A stretch of 64,000 bases of DNA from Faecalibacterium sp. CAG:74. Lineage in GTDB: Bacteria > Bacillota > Clostridia > Christensenellales > Aristaeellaceae. Each line of letters opens with the position of its first letter. The stretch's first letter is position 1. The notes under the pieces were generated by a model. The model saw nothing but the letters and a program-made list of their open reading frames with translations, was not told the origin of the DNA and made no database searches. This document shows positions 18,056 to 26,506 of this stretch, one piece after another. The stretch lies in contig FR899900.1 of the NCBI GenBank assembly GCA_000437595.1, positions 136,812 through 200,811 on the forward strand, written 5' to 3'. A program made the translations under genes and the position numbers.

Positions 18056-20836
18056 ATGAAACGATTTTTCCTGCTGCTGCTCGCTGCTATCATCGGGCTG
18101 CTGCCGCTGATGAGCGCCTGCGCTGAAGCGCCGCTGGACGGGTATCCCGGCATTGATGAGCTGCCCGCCATCGACACAATCAACAATCCATTTGAGTTTT
18201 TCGACGTGAAGAATGACCCGAACGGCGACGGCATTGTGACCGACATCACCGAATGGGAAGCGCGCCGCACCGAAATCCGCGATTTGATCCAGCACTACTG
18301 GCTGGGCTACCGCTGGGAAACCGCGGCGGAGGACGTGTCTGGCAAGTACGAGATTGTCTACGAGGACAACACCGCGTCCTACGGCGGCTTCTATGGAATT
18401 TGGGGCACTTGCGTCTTCAACCTCGGCGACGAGTTCCGCAAGTTGTCCGCTGCGCTGCTGGAAGGTGAAGTGACGGTGGGCGACAAGACGTTCGGCCCTG
18501 CATCCACCAAGGCGGAAGCCAAGCAGCTTGCCATCGAGGCGTGGAACGCGGGCTACTCCGTCCACTACATTGGCGAACCGCCGTGGGGCACGGAAGGCGA
18601 CGCGGTGTTCGTGAACACCACCGGCGCGATTACCGCGGAAACCATCCCCGCCCGTGTGCGCCCCGTGTATCAGGCGGTCATTACCATCACGAATCCGGAA
18701 ACGGGCGCAAAGGCGAGCTTCGCCGCGAAGCTGAATGTGCCCACGGATGCGCAGATTCTGGCGGCTTGGGGCGAAGAGAAGGATCAAGTACCGTTCGTGA
18801 TTGATATCGGCGGTACCTCCGCATTCTCTGCTGCGAACTTGAACGGACAGGGCTACGGTCTGGTGACGTTCAAAGCCACTGACATTTACCCCGATGACTC
18901 CAATGCGGATGACGGCATTGACCGTGCTGGCGTGTACACCACGCTCTACCCCTACGACGCGAACGACTACAAGCACGCATCCGGCGCACTGATGGCGTGG
19001 AGCTGGGCGGCCAGTCAGATTGTGACCGCCTTGGAAAACCAGGCAGAGGGCACGAGCCTGACGCTGGGCGAGCTGGTTCGCCTTGACCCGGCTAAGACCG
19101 TCATCACGGGTCATTCCCGCTACGGCAAGGCCGCCATGTTCACCTCGGCGTTTGACGACCGCATCAGCATCTGCGTGCCGAGCGAATGCGGCGGTTCGGG
19201 CATCCAGAGCTACCGCTACAAGGTGGAAGGCAAGATTTTCAACTTCAACACCTCCGCCTACGCCAAGGCTGACCGTGTCTACGGCAAGACCGAAGTGCCG
19301 ACCGTGTCCTACGGCAAGGGCAACAGCTGGTTCCCGGAGACGGCTGCTATGTTCGTCGCCCGTGACAACCAGATTCCGTTTGACCCGGTGGAAATCATCG
19401 CGCTGGTTGCGCCACGCCCCTTCTTCACCGTGTCAGGCATTGACACCCACTGGCTGGGCAATGAAGGCGCTGTCGCCAGCATGGTTGCAGCAGAAGAGGT
19501 TTACGATTTCGTCGGCACGACGGAAATCGAGAAAAACAACATTGCTGTTCGTGCCCGCCAGAGTGACCACGTCTTCTACCCGCGTGACTTCTGCTTTGCG
19601 CTGGCGATTATGGATCGCGAATTCAAGCAGACGGACGACAAGCTGCTGCATGTGAAGGATCTGTTCCCGGAAGGCACTGGCATTTCCGGCATGTCCTACC
19701 CGGCGGCGGATTACGCAACCATCAGCGAACTGAACGACTACCCGTTTGACATCAATTCTTCCTACATCCCGTGGTCTGCCGAAAGCAAGTACACGCTGTG
19801 GACGGCGCAGGAAACCTTCCTGACGAACCACAATGTTACCATTACCGCGCATTCCGACGCGCCCGACGTGGTGCTGGTGCTGCCGGACGGCAGGGAAGTC
19901 GCCGCCGCTTCGCACGAGGGTGACGTGTTCACCTTCACCTTGACTGCCGAACAGTCCGTCTACGGGCGCTACGAACTGCGCACCGTCGGCACGGACAAGG
20001 CGGCGCACAGCGTCTACTTCTCCGCCGTTTCGCTGGCGGATGCGCTCCGTCACGGCACGACGAAGGGCGACGAGGGCGAAGAGAACCGCGTGCTGGGCTT
20101 CGCGTCCCGTCTGGCGAACACGAAGGAGAATCCCCCGCTGGTCTACATCGGCAGCGAAACCGAACCCGCTTCTATGATTTTCACACCTGAACGTGTGGTG
20201 CCGGAAGACACGAGCCTGCTGGAATACGGCATTCTGTTCCACGACGCGCTGTTTATCCGCATTGCAAACGCTGGCTGGGACGCTTCGCAGACCTTCAAGG
20301 TGAAGAACCTGAAGTTTGTCTCCATGCCGGAATACACCTTCGAGTTCTCGATGGCGGACATTGCCGCTTCCGCTGAAAACAACGGCAAGCAGGATGCTGC
20401 GCTGTTCACCAAGCCGATTTCTTGGAACGCTGAGCGCTACAACAACGGTTTCTCGCAGGTGTGGCCCGCGATTCCGGATACGCTGGAAGAGCGGCAGGCG
20501 CTTGAACGCGGCGAAACCATCACCCGCCCCGAAGCGCCCGAAAAGACCGTGACCGCCTTTGACGCGACCGTCTCCGGCAAAGCGGCACTGTCGGACACCG
20601 CGCTGACCATCACGCTGACCTTCTCCGAAGCGCTGCGCACGGGTGAATACGCTGTCGGCATGGACATTGCCGAAGCGTGGGAAACCGCGTGGAATGCGGA
20701 CGGCACGCAGATGACGCTGACCGTCCCCGCGGACGCGCTGAATGGACAGCACACCGTGAACCTCATCATCTTCCGCCTGATGGATACCGATGGCAACCTC
20801 ATCGGCGGTCCGGTGGAACTGCATTTGGACTTCTAA
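18056..20836 (+). CDS. Large exported CE15-like glucuronoyl esterase
   Basis: A 926-residue exported protein with an alpha/beta-hydrolase core like carbohydrate esterase family 15, which cleaves the ester between glucuronoxylan and lignin. The signal peptide (MKRFFLLLLAAIIGLLPL) ends in SACAEA; an AxA cleavage site and a non-ideal lipobox (MSAC) are both possible. The catalytic region has the nucleophile in TGHSRYGKAA (Ser about 354), an acidic residue in PSECGGSG, and a late His in ARQSDHVFYPRD. Most CE15 enzymes are about 400 residues; here extra N-terminal sequence and ~300 C-terminal residues (beta-rich, Ig-like, ending MDTDGNLIGGPVELHLDF) flank the core. AAAAGGAGG precedes the ATG. Substrate remains an inference from the core motifs. 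Confidence 0.78.
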   Translation: MKRFFLLLLAAIIGLLPLMSACAEAPLDGYPGIDELPAIDTINNPFEFFDVKNDPNGDGIVTDITEWEARRTEIRDLIQHYWLGYRWETAAEDVSGKYEIVYEDNTASYGGFYGIWGTCVFNLGDEFRKLSAALLEGEVTVGDKTFGPASTKAEAKQLAIEAWNAGYSVHYIGEPPWGTEGDAVFVNTTGAITAETIPARVRPVYQAVITITNPETGAKASFAAKLNVPTDAQILAAWGEEKDQVPFVIDIGGTSAFSAANLNGQGYGLVTFKATDIYPDDSNADDGIDRAGVYTTLYPYDANDYKHASGALMAWSWAASQIVTALENQAEGTSLTLGELVRLDPAKTVITGHSRYGKAAMFTSAFDDRISICVPSECGGSGIQSYRYKVEGKIFNFNTSAYAKADRVYGKTEVPTVSYGKGNSWFPETAAMFVARDNQIPFDPVEIIALVAPRPFFTVSGIDTHWLGNEGAVASMVAAEEVYDFVGTTEIEKNNIAVRARQSDHVFYPRDFCFALAIMDREFKQTDDKLLHVKDLFPEGTGISGMSYPAADYATISELNDYPFDINSSYIPWSAESKYTLWTAQETFLTNHNVTITAHSDAPDVVLVLPDGREVAAASHEGDVFTFTLTAEQSVYGRYELRTVGTDKAAHSVYFSAVSLADALRHGTTKGDEGEENRVLGFASRLANTKENPPLVYIGSETEPASMIFTPERVVPEDTSLLEYGILFHDALFIRIANAGWDASQTFKVKNLKFVSMPEYTFEFSMADIAASAENNGKQDAALFTKPISWNAERYNNGFSQVWPAIPDTLEERQALERGETITRPEAPEKTVTAFDATVSGKAALSDTALTITLTFSEALRTGEYAVGMDIAEAWETAWNADGTQMTLTVPADALNGQHTVNLIIFRLMDTDGNLIGGPVELHLDF

Positions 20837-20850
20837 TCCTTGAATCCCCT

Positions 20851-20885
20851 GCCCGTGGCGACGTAAAATCGTCACGGGCTTTTTT
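20851..20885 (+). terminator. Terminator of the esterase gene
   Basis: Stem GCCCGTG / CACGGGC, extended by CGA / TCG with single-base bulges, is followed by six T. It lies 15 bases after the stop. Confidence 0.9.
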
Positions 20886-20897
20886 GTTCCCGGCAAA

Positions 20898-20952
20898 CTT
20901 CATTTTCGCTTCCTCGTAACTTCACATTGGCTTCATCCAATTGTGTCATAAT
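20898..20952 (+). promoter_or_regulatory. Four 11-bp-phased CTTCA repeats upstream of the MacAB-like operon
   Basis: The pentamer occurs at 20898 (CTTCA), 20909 (CTTCC), 20920 (CTTCA) and 20931 (CTTCA), exactly 11 bp apart each time. A CATAAT -10 box is at 20947-20952 and there is no recognisable -35. Tandem 11-bp repeats placed about 11 bases before a -10 are how PhoB/OmpR-family regulators bind. An OmpR-family regulator is encoded in the same gene cluster at 23764, so it is the natural candidate; that link is inference. Confidence 0.7.
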
Positions 20953-20994
20953 TGCTTCCGGAACATCCATGAGATGGAAGGAGTCAGAGGAACT

Positions 20995-21834
20995 ATGAAG
21001 AAGACTGGAAAAATCATTGCCATCATCGTCGTGCTTGCGCTCGTCGTGAGCGGCGTTTTCCTTTTTGCGGGTGGACGGAAAAATGCGGCTTACAGCGAGG
21101 AAATCGCCCGCACGCAGGACATCAGCACCTATTACACCTTTTCCGGCAACCTGTCGACAAAGGACAGCCAAATCGTCACCTCCACCGCAAAAACAACCGT
21201 CAAAGAGTGCCTGTTCTCCGAGGGCGACGCGGTGAAGAAGAACGACATTATCCTCAAATTTTCAAGCGGCGGCACGGCACGCGCGCCGATGGACGGCACG
21301 CTCTCGAACCTCTACGTCGAGGAAGGCGACGAGGTGACCATGGGGCAGCAGCTGCTACGTGTCGCAGATTACAGCAATCCGCAGATTGTGTTCAACGTGG
21401 ATGAATACGACCGTCCGGCGCTCTCCGTCGGGCAGGCGGCGGATGTGACCGTGCTGTCCACTGGCAAGATGCTCACCGGCACCATCACCCGCATTGCGCA
21501 GGAAGCAACCGTATCCGGCGACTTGGCGTACTACGAGGTGACGATGACCGTGCCGCAGGACGGAACGCTCGCCATGGGCTTGAGCTGCGAAATCCGCGTG
21601 CTGTACCAGAGCGTGAAGAACGTTACGACCGTGTCGATTGACGCGATTCAGTACGATTCGGACGGCAAGCCGTTCGTCTACTGCTACGACCGCAAGGACG
21701 ATATTGTACAGCAGCGCGTGACACTGGGCATCAACAACGGCTCGATTGTCGAAATCGTCGACGGCATCCGCACGGGCGAAGCGGTGTTGATTCCCGTGAA
21801 GAACACAATGGAAATGCCCATGATGCATTATTGA
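20995..21834 (+). CDS. MacA/HlyD-type membrane-fusion adaptor subunit
   Basis: A 279-residue adaptor of the HlyD/MacA family for the ABC transporter encoded next. Residues 7-27 form one N-terminal membrane anchor (IIAIIVVLALVVSGVFLFAGG). The extracytoplasmic part has two lipoyl half-motifs (KECLFSEGDAVKKNDIIL and GTLSNLYVEEGDEVTMGQ) with almost no coiled coil between them. A beta-barrel (VGQAADVTVLSTGKML) and a membrane-proximal domain (GEAVLI) follow. In monoderm bacteria such adaptors serve peptide or antibiotic export. ATG chosen because the mapped promoter lies only ~40 bases upstream; the ribosome site is GAAGGAG about 15 bases away, or AGAGG nearer. Confidence 0.88.
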   Translation: MKKTGKIIAIIVVLALVVSGVFLFAGGRKNAAYSEEIARTQDISTYYTFSGNLSTKDSQIVTSTAKTTVKECLFSEGDAVKKNDIILKFSSGGTARAPMDGTLSNLYVEEGDEVTMGQQLLRVADYSNPQIVFNVDEYDRPALSVGQAADVTVLSTGKMLTGTITRIAQEATVSGDLAYYEVTMTVPQDGTLAMGLSCEIRVLYQSVKNVTTVSIDAIQYDSDGKPFVYCYDRKDDIVQQRVTLGINNGSIVEIVDGIRTGEAVLIPVKNTMEMPMMHY

Positions 21835-21852
21835 CGGAAAGGGGCATTCACC

Positions 21853-22545
21853 ATGGCGGAAAATATTCTGACAATGGAGAACATCGTCAAAACATACAAA
21901 ATGGGCGATGAACAGCAGACGGTTTTGAAGGGCATTGACCTGCAGGTGGACAAGGGCGAATTTGTCGCCATTCTTGGCCCCAGCGGGTCGGGCAAATCAA
22001 CGCTGATGAACATCATTGGCTGTCTGGACACGGCAACATCCGGCACATACCACTTGCATGGGCGGGACGTATCCGCGCTGAGCGAATCGGAGCTGGCGCG
22101 CGTGCGGTCAAAGGAAATCGGGTTCATCTTCCAGTCGTTCCAGCTGCTTCAGCGTCAGGACGCGCTGCAAAACGTGGAACTTCCGCTGATTTACGCGGGC
22201 ATGAGCGGCCACGAGCGCGCCGCGCGGGCGCAGCAAATGCTGGAGCGCGTCGGTTTGAAGGACAAGATGCACCACTTTCCGAACCAGCTTTCCGGCGGAC
22301 AGCAGCAGCGCGTCGCGATTGCCCGCGCGCTGGCGAACAACCCGACCATTCTGCTGGCGGACGAGCCGACGGGTGCGCTTGACCGGGCGACGGGACGGCA
22401 GGTGATGAGCCTCTTCCATGACCTGAACGACGAGGGGCGCACGATTATCATGATTACGCACGACATTGAGATTGCCCGCCACGCGCGGCGCATTGTGCGC
22501 ATCCTTGATGGGGAAATCAGTGAAGGAGTGGTGGAAGATGCTTAA
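21853..22545 (+). CDS. MacB/LolD-type ABC transporter ATP-binding protein
   Basis: A 230-residue ATPase of the MacB/LolD group. Walker A is GPSGSGKST (about residues 43-51), Q-loop FIFQSFQLL, signature LSGGQQQRVAIARAL, Walker B ILLADEPTGALD, switch His in ITHD. It energises the permease encoded downstream, which it overlaps by 8 bases, and works with the upstream adaptor as a tripartite MacAB-like efflux or stress-response pump. Confidence 0.95.
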   Translation: MAENILTMENIVKTYKMGDEQQTVLKGIDLQVDKGEFVAILGPSGSGKSTLMNIIGCLDTATSGTYHLHGRDVSALSESELARVRSKEIGFIFQSFQLLQRQDALQNVELPLIYAGMSGHERAARAQQMLERVGLKDKMHHFPNQLSGGQQQRVAIARALANNPTILLADEPTGALDRATGRQVMSLFHDLNDEGRTIIMITHDIEIARHARRIVRILDGEISEGVVEDA

Positions 22546-23728
22546 AGAGAGCATTCGCATGTCGTGGCAGAACATCCGCGGCAACAAAATGCGCACCTTC
22601 CTGACGATGCTGGGCATCATCATCGGCGTGACAGCGATTATCGCGCTGATTACGACGGTCGGCAGCGCAACGGGCGAAATCACGAGTCAATTCTCTGCCT
22701 TGGGCGCAGGTAAAGTGAGCGTAAGCATCAGCGGCACAGCCATCAAGCATGGGCTGAACGAAAGCGACCTCGCGCACATTGCTGCGCTGGACAATGTGGC
22801 GGGTGTTGACCCAAATGTCTCCCTGCGCACCTATGCCGCGCAGGACGGTCAGCTTGTGGAGGATGTGACGCTGGAGGGGCGCAGCAACGACTATTTTTCC
22901 GTGCAGGATGACCTGATTGGGCGCGGTCGGGCGCTGAAGGCGATTGACATGGATCGTTCGAGCCATGTTTGCATCATCGACCAGACCTTGGCGTCCGCTG
23001 CCTTCCCGAACGAAGACCCGCTGGGGCAGTCGCTGATTCTGCACGGGCAGCAGTTCACCGTCGTCGGCGTGCTGAGCGAGGACAGCGGAAGCGACCTGAT
23101 GGCTGCCATGTCTGCCAGCAGCGACGGCGGCAAGGCGATTGTCCCCTATCCGGCGGCGATGCGGCTGAGCGGCTCAAACACCGTGCGGTCGCTGACGCTG
23201 TACTTGAAGGACTCGTCGTTATCCTCCGAAACCGTCGACAATGTGAAGCAGCTGCTGGACAGCGCGTTCAACTACCGCGACAGCGCGTACTCCATCATCA
23301 ATCTGGACAGCCTGCTGGATACGATGAACAGCATCACCGGCATGATGACGACGATGCTGGCGGGCATTGCGTCGATTGCCCTGCTGGTTGGCGGCATCGG
23401 CATTATGAACATGATGCTCGTCTCCGTCAGCGAGCGAACGACGGAAATCGGCCTGCGCAAGGCGCTCGGCGCGCGTCCGGGGCTGATTCAAATGCAGTTC
23501 CTGATGGAATCGGTCATGCTGTCGCTCATGGGCGGGTTCATCGGCATACTGGTAGGCAATCTCGTCTCGTGGATGATTGCAATGGCGCTGGATATTACCT
23601 TCCAGCTCAACGCAGGCGCAATCACGCTGGCGTTCGTGTTTTCCGCCTCGGTCGGCATTCTGTTCGGCTGGGCACCCGCGCGCAAGGCTTCACGGCTGAA
23701 TCCTATTGATGCTTTGCGGTCGATGTGA
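22538..23728 (+). CDS. MacB-type ABC transporter permease (FtsX fold)
   Basis: A 396-residue permease. One N-terminal membrane helix (FLTMLGIIIGVTAIIALITTV) is followed by a ~220-residue extracytoplasmic MacB periplasmic-core-like domain. Three C-terminal helices form the FtsX domain (MLAGIASIALLVGGIGIMNM, then SERTTEIGLRKALGA, the coupling motif). The ATG at 22538 was chosen over upstream in-frame starts because GAAGGAG lies 9 bases before it and the protein then begins MLKESIRMSWQNIRGNKMR, the family consensus. Confidence 0.94.
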   Translation: MLKESIRMSWQNIRGNKMRTFLTMLGIIIGVTAIIALITTVGSATGEITSQFSALGAGKVSVSISGTAIKHGLNESDLAHIAALDNVAGVDPNVSLRTYAAQDGQLVEDVTLEGRSNDYFSVQDDLIGRGRALKAIDMDRSSHVCIIDQTLASAAFPNEDPLGQSLILHGQQFTVVGVLSEDSGSDLMAAMSASSDGGKAIVPYPAAMRLSGSNTVRSLTLYLKDSSLSSETVDNVKQLLDSAFNYRDSAYSIINLDSLLDTMNSITGMMTTMLAGIASIALLVGGIGIMNMMLVSVSERTTEIGLRKALGARPGLIQMQFLMESVMLSLMGGFIGILVGNLVSWMIAMALDITFQLNAGAITLAFVFSASVGILFGWAPARKASRLNPIDALRSM

Positions 23729-23734
23729 TATAAT
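23706..23734 (+). promoter_or_regulatory. Internal promoter for the two-component/RelQ-like genes
   Basis: TTGATG (23706-23711) and TATAAT (23729-23734) are separated by 17 bases. The -35 lies inside the end of the permease gene. It would let the regulator, kinase and synthetase genes be expressed independently of the transporter. Confidence 0.7.
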
Positions 23735-23763
23735 AGAAGCATCAGCACAAGGAGGTTTCCGCC

Positions 23764-24438
23764 ATGTTTACGATTCTGGTGGTTGAGGATGACGCGCCGC
23801 TGCAGCGGATGATGAGCGCGTTTCTGGGGTTGAACGGCTTTTCAGTCGTCGGGGCTGCCAACGGCGAGGAAGCGCTGAACGCCATCGACAAGGTGATGCC
23901 CGATCTGGTCATTGCCGACGTGATGATGCCGGTGATGGATGGCTGGGAACTGACGCGTGAACTGCGCCGCTGCTATCCGCGCCTGCCCATCATGCTGGTG
24001 ACGGCGCGCGACACCATTGAGGACAAGCGGACGGGCTTCACCTCCGGCGCGGATGACTACCTGACCAAGCCGGTCGATTTGGACGAGCTGCTGCTGCATG
24101 TGCAAGCGCTGCTGCGGCGGTCGCAGGCCATGACGAGCCACCAATTGACCATCGGGCAGACGCACTTGGATTACGATTCGCTGACCGTGCAGCGCGGTGA
24201 CACGCTGCTGACGCTGCCGAAGAAGGAGTTTTTCCTGCTCTTCAAGCTCCTGTCCAGCCCGATGCAGATTTTCACGCGCCGGCAGCTGATGGACGAAATC
24301 TGGGGCATGGATGCGCAGAGCGACGAACGCACGGTGGACGTACACATCAAGCGTCTGCGCGAAAAGTGCGAGATTTTCCCTGATTTCAGCATCGTGACAG
24401 TGCGCGGCTTGGGCTACAAGGCGGTCAAGAATGGATAA
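23764..24438 (+). CDS. OmpR/PhoB-family response regulator
   Basis: A 224-residue regulator. The receiver domain has acidic pair VEDD, phospho-Asp in LVIADVMMPVMDG (about residue 53), the conserved Thr region LVTARD, and Lys in DYLTKPVD. The winged-helix domain ends with the recognition-helix region ERTVDVHIKRLREK and VRGLGYKA. It overlaps the kinase gene by 8 bases. Position beside a MacAB-like pump resembles antimicrobial-stress modules of Bacillota, and the phased repeats at 20898-20935 are its likely target. Confidence 0.94.
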   Translation: MFTILVVEDDAPLQRMMSAFLGLNGFSVVGAANGEEALNAIDKVMPDLVIADVMMPVMDGWELTRELRRCYPRLPIMLVTARDTIEDKRTGFTSGADDYLTKPVDLDELLLHVQALLRRSQAMTSHQLTIGQTHLDYDSLTVQRGDTLLTLPKKEFFLLFKLLSSPMQIFTRRQLMDEIWGMDAQSDERTVDVHIKRLREKCEIFPDFSIVTVRGLGYKAVKNG

Positions 24439-25810
24439 GCGCCGCATCATCCGCAAACCGTACTCCTTCCGCGGGCGCATGATTGCGGCGCTGATGATTG
24501 GCTCGCTGCTGGCAACCGTCATCAGCCTGTTTCTCGCCTTCTGCGTGACGCACATCAACCTCTTGCAGGAACTGAAAGTGCGTGAGCGCGCCGTCGCCAT
24601 CTACCTGATGGAACTGGAACAGCGCACGGAGCTGAGAACAGACGAATTAGCCCGCTTGGTGGAGCAGAACGGCATCGAAGTCGCTGTGCTGTCGGACGAG
24701 GATGTCGCTGCCCTGTCCGCGGGCACGCAGCGGGAGCTGAAACGCGCGGGCATTGCCTACGAATCGACGACGTGGAAATCGCAGCGAAATCCGGTAACGT
24801 ATGTGCAGATGCGCACAGGCGTCCTTGCAATTACCGCTGGCGGCGACGGCAGCAGCTACGGCATCGCGTTTGCGCGCATTATCTTCGGCTCAACCAGCTT
24901 TCTGGCAGTCTTTGCGCTGATGGTGACGCTGGCATCCTCCTGGATTTCCAAGCCCGTTCATGAAATCACGAATGCGACTCGCAAGGTCAAAGAGGGCGAC
25001 TTCACCGTCAAACTGGATGCCGCCCACGCGCCGGGCGAAATAGAGGAACTCATGCGTTCCTTTAACGCCATGACCGACGCGCTCAGCCGAACGTCCTACC
25101 TGCAGAAAGACTTCATCAGCTCCATCAGCCACGAATTCAAAACGCCGATTGCGTCCATCCGAGGCTTTGCGCGGCTGCTGCAAATGCCCGGCTTGACCGA
25201 GGCGCAGCGGCAGGAATATGTGGACTTAATTGCGCAGGAAAGCGACCGCTTGTCGCGCCTGTCGCAGACGCTGCTGCGCCTGTCCGCGCTGGAGCAGCAG
25301 TCCGCGCCCGCGTCGCTGAAGGAGTTTTCGCTGGATGAGCAGCTTCGTCAGGTCATCCTGCGCTTAGAACCGACATGGAGCGCGCGCGGCATCAGCTGGC
25401 AGCTGGATTTGAACAGCGTTACCGTCGTGTCGGACGAAGAGCTGCTCAGCCACGTCTGGATGAACATCATCCAAAACGCCATCAAGTTTTCGCCGGAGAA
25501 TGCAGTTATCGAGGTGCGCGTGTTCGCCACAGATACGGCGACCGTTGAGATTACCGACCACGGCATCGGCATGGACGACGCGACCGTGAAGCGCATTTTC
25601 GACCGTTTCTATCAGGCAGACCGATCCCGCAAGCAGGAGGGTGTCGGCTTAGGGTTGTGCCTCGTCAAGCGGATTTTGGATATGCTTGGCGGCACAGTAT
25701 CGGTTGACTCGCGCCCCGGCGAAGGCTCCACCTTCCGCATCCACGTCCCTTTCCGGCCCAAATATGATGAGGCCGCACACACTGGCGAAAGAGAGGGTAA
25801 AAGCCCATGA
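24431..25810 (+). CDS. Membrane sensor histidine kinase (HAMP-HisKA-HATPase)
   Basis: A 459-residue kinase, partner of the preceding regulator. Two membrane helices (about residues 17-38 and 147-170) enclose a ~110-residue extracytoplasmic sensor. A HAMP domain follows (SKPVHEITNATRKVKEGDF), then the H-box SSISHEFKTPIASIRG with phospho-His, N-box MNIIQNAIKF, G1 ITDHGIGMD, F-box RIFDRFYQADRS and G2 GVGLGLCLVKRI. The stop overlaps the next start (ATGA), which ties the RelQ-like synthetase gene to this two-component system. Confidence 0.94.
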   Translation: MDKRRIIRKPYSFRGRMIAALMIGSLLATVISLFLAFCVTHINLLQELKVRERAVAIYLMELEQRTELRTDELARLVEQNGIEVAVLSDEDVAALSAGTQRELKRAGIAYESTTWKSQRNPVTYVQMRTGVLAITAGGDGSSYGIAFARIIFGSTSFLAVFALMVTLASSWISKPVHEITNATRKVKEGDFTVKLDAAHAPGEIEELMRSFNAMTDALSRTSYLQKDFISSISHEFKTPIASIRGFARLLQMPGLTEAQRQEYVDLIAQESDRLSRLSQTLLRLSALEQQSAPASLKEFSLDEQLRQVILRLEPTWSARGISWQLDLNSVTVVSDEELLSHVWMNIIQNAIKFSPENAVIEVRVFATDTATVEITDHGIGMDDATVKRIFDRFYQADRSRKQEGVGLGLCLVKRILDMLGGTVSVDSRPGEGSTFRIHVPFRPKYDEAAHTGEREGKSP

Positions 25811-26484
25811 ACACCGATTCGCAGCATCTTCAGCAGGTCAGCGAGGAATTTCAGCGCATGGTGGAGGAATTTTTTCTGGTGCAGTCGCGCTACTCCGCCG
25901 CAATCAAGGAGATTCAGACGAAGCTCGAAATCCTTGATGACGAGTTCCAAATGCGTCATCGCCGCAATCCCATCCACCACATGCAGAGCCGGCTGAAAAC
26001 CATCCAGTCGATGCTGGAGAAGCTAAAGCGCAAGAACTACGAAGTCAGCATCAACAGCGCCGTCAAAAACTTGCAGGATATTGCCGGCATCCGCGTTATC
26101 TGCTCGTATGTGCAGGACGTGTATACCATTGCGAACCTGCTGGTCAGCCAAGACGACGTGCATTTGGTTCGCATGGCGGATTACATCCGCGAGCCGAAAC
26201 CGAACGGCTACCGCAGTCTGCATTTGATTGTTGAAATTCCTGTTTTTCTCTCCGAAGGGCGGATTCTTGTACCCGTCGAGGTGCAGATTCGCACGATTGC
26301 CATGGACTTCTGGGCTTCGCTGGAGCATTCGCTCCGCTACAAGGCGCAGGAGTACATTCCGCAGCACATTTCCGACGAATTGCAGCGCGTCGCGACGGAC
26401 ATTGCATCCCTTGACCAGCGGATGCAGGCGATTCACGATCAGGTGGACGAGCTGAGCGACGCGCGCAGTGACAACGCCACATAA
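25807..26484 (+). CDS. Small alarmone (p)ppGpp synthetase, RelQ/YjbM-like
   Basis: A 225-residue single-domain RelA/SpoT synthetase without hydrolase, TGS or ACT domains, as in RelQ (YjbM). It makes (p)ppGpp from ATP and GDP/GTP. Motifs visible: IHHMQSRLKTIQSMLEKLKR (substrate-binding basic strand), DIAGIRVICSYVQD with a catalytic acidic residue, DYIREPKPNGYRSLH, and VEVQIRTIAMDFWASLEH. The C-terminal helices are typical of the tetrameric small synthetases. It shares an ATGA overlap with the sensor kinase, so expression is coupled to that system, an arrangement I do not know as standard. Confidence 0.92.
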   Translation: MNTDSQHLQQVSEEFQRMVEEFFLVQSRYSAAIKEIQTKLEILDDEFQMRHRRNPIHHMQSRLKTIQSMLEKLKRKNYEVSINSAVKNLQDIAGIRVICSYVQDVYTIANLLVSQDDVHLVRMADYIREPKPNGYRSLHLIVEIPVFLSEGRILVPVEVQIRTIAMDFWASLEHSLRYKAQEYIPQHISDELQRVATDIASLDQRMQAIHDQVDELSDARSDNAT

Positions 26485-26506
26485 TATGATTTCCAGAGGT
26501 GAAGAC

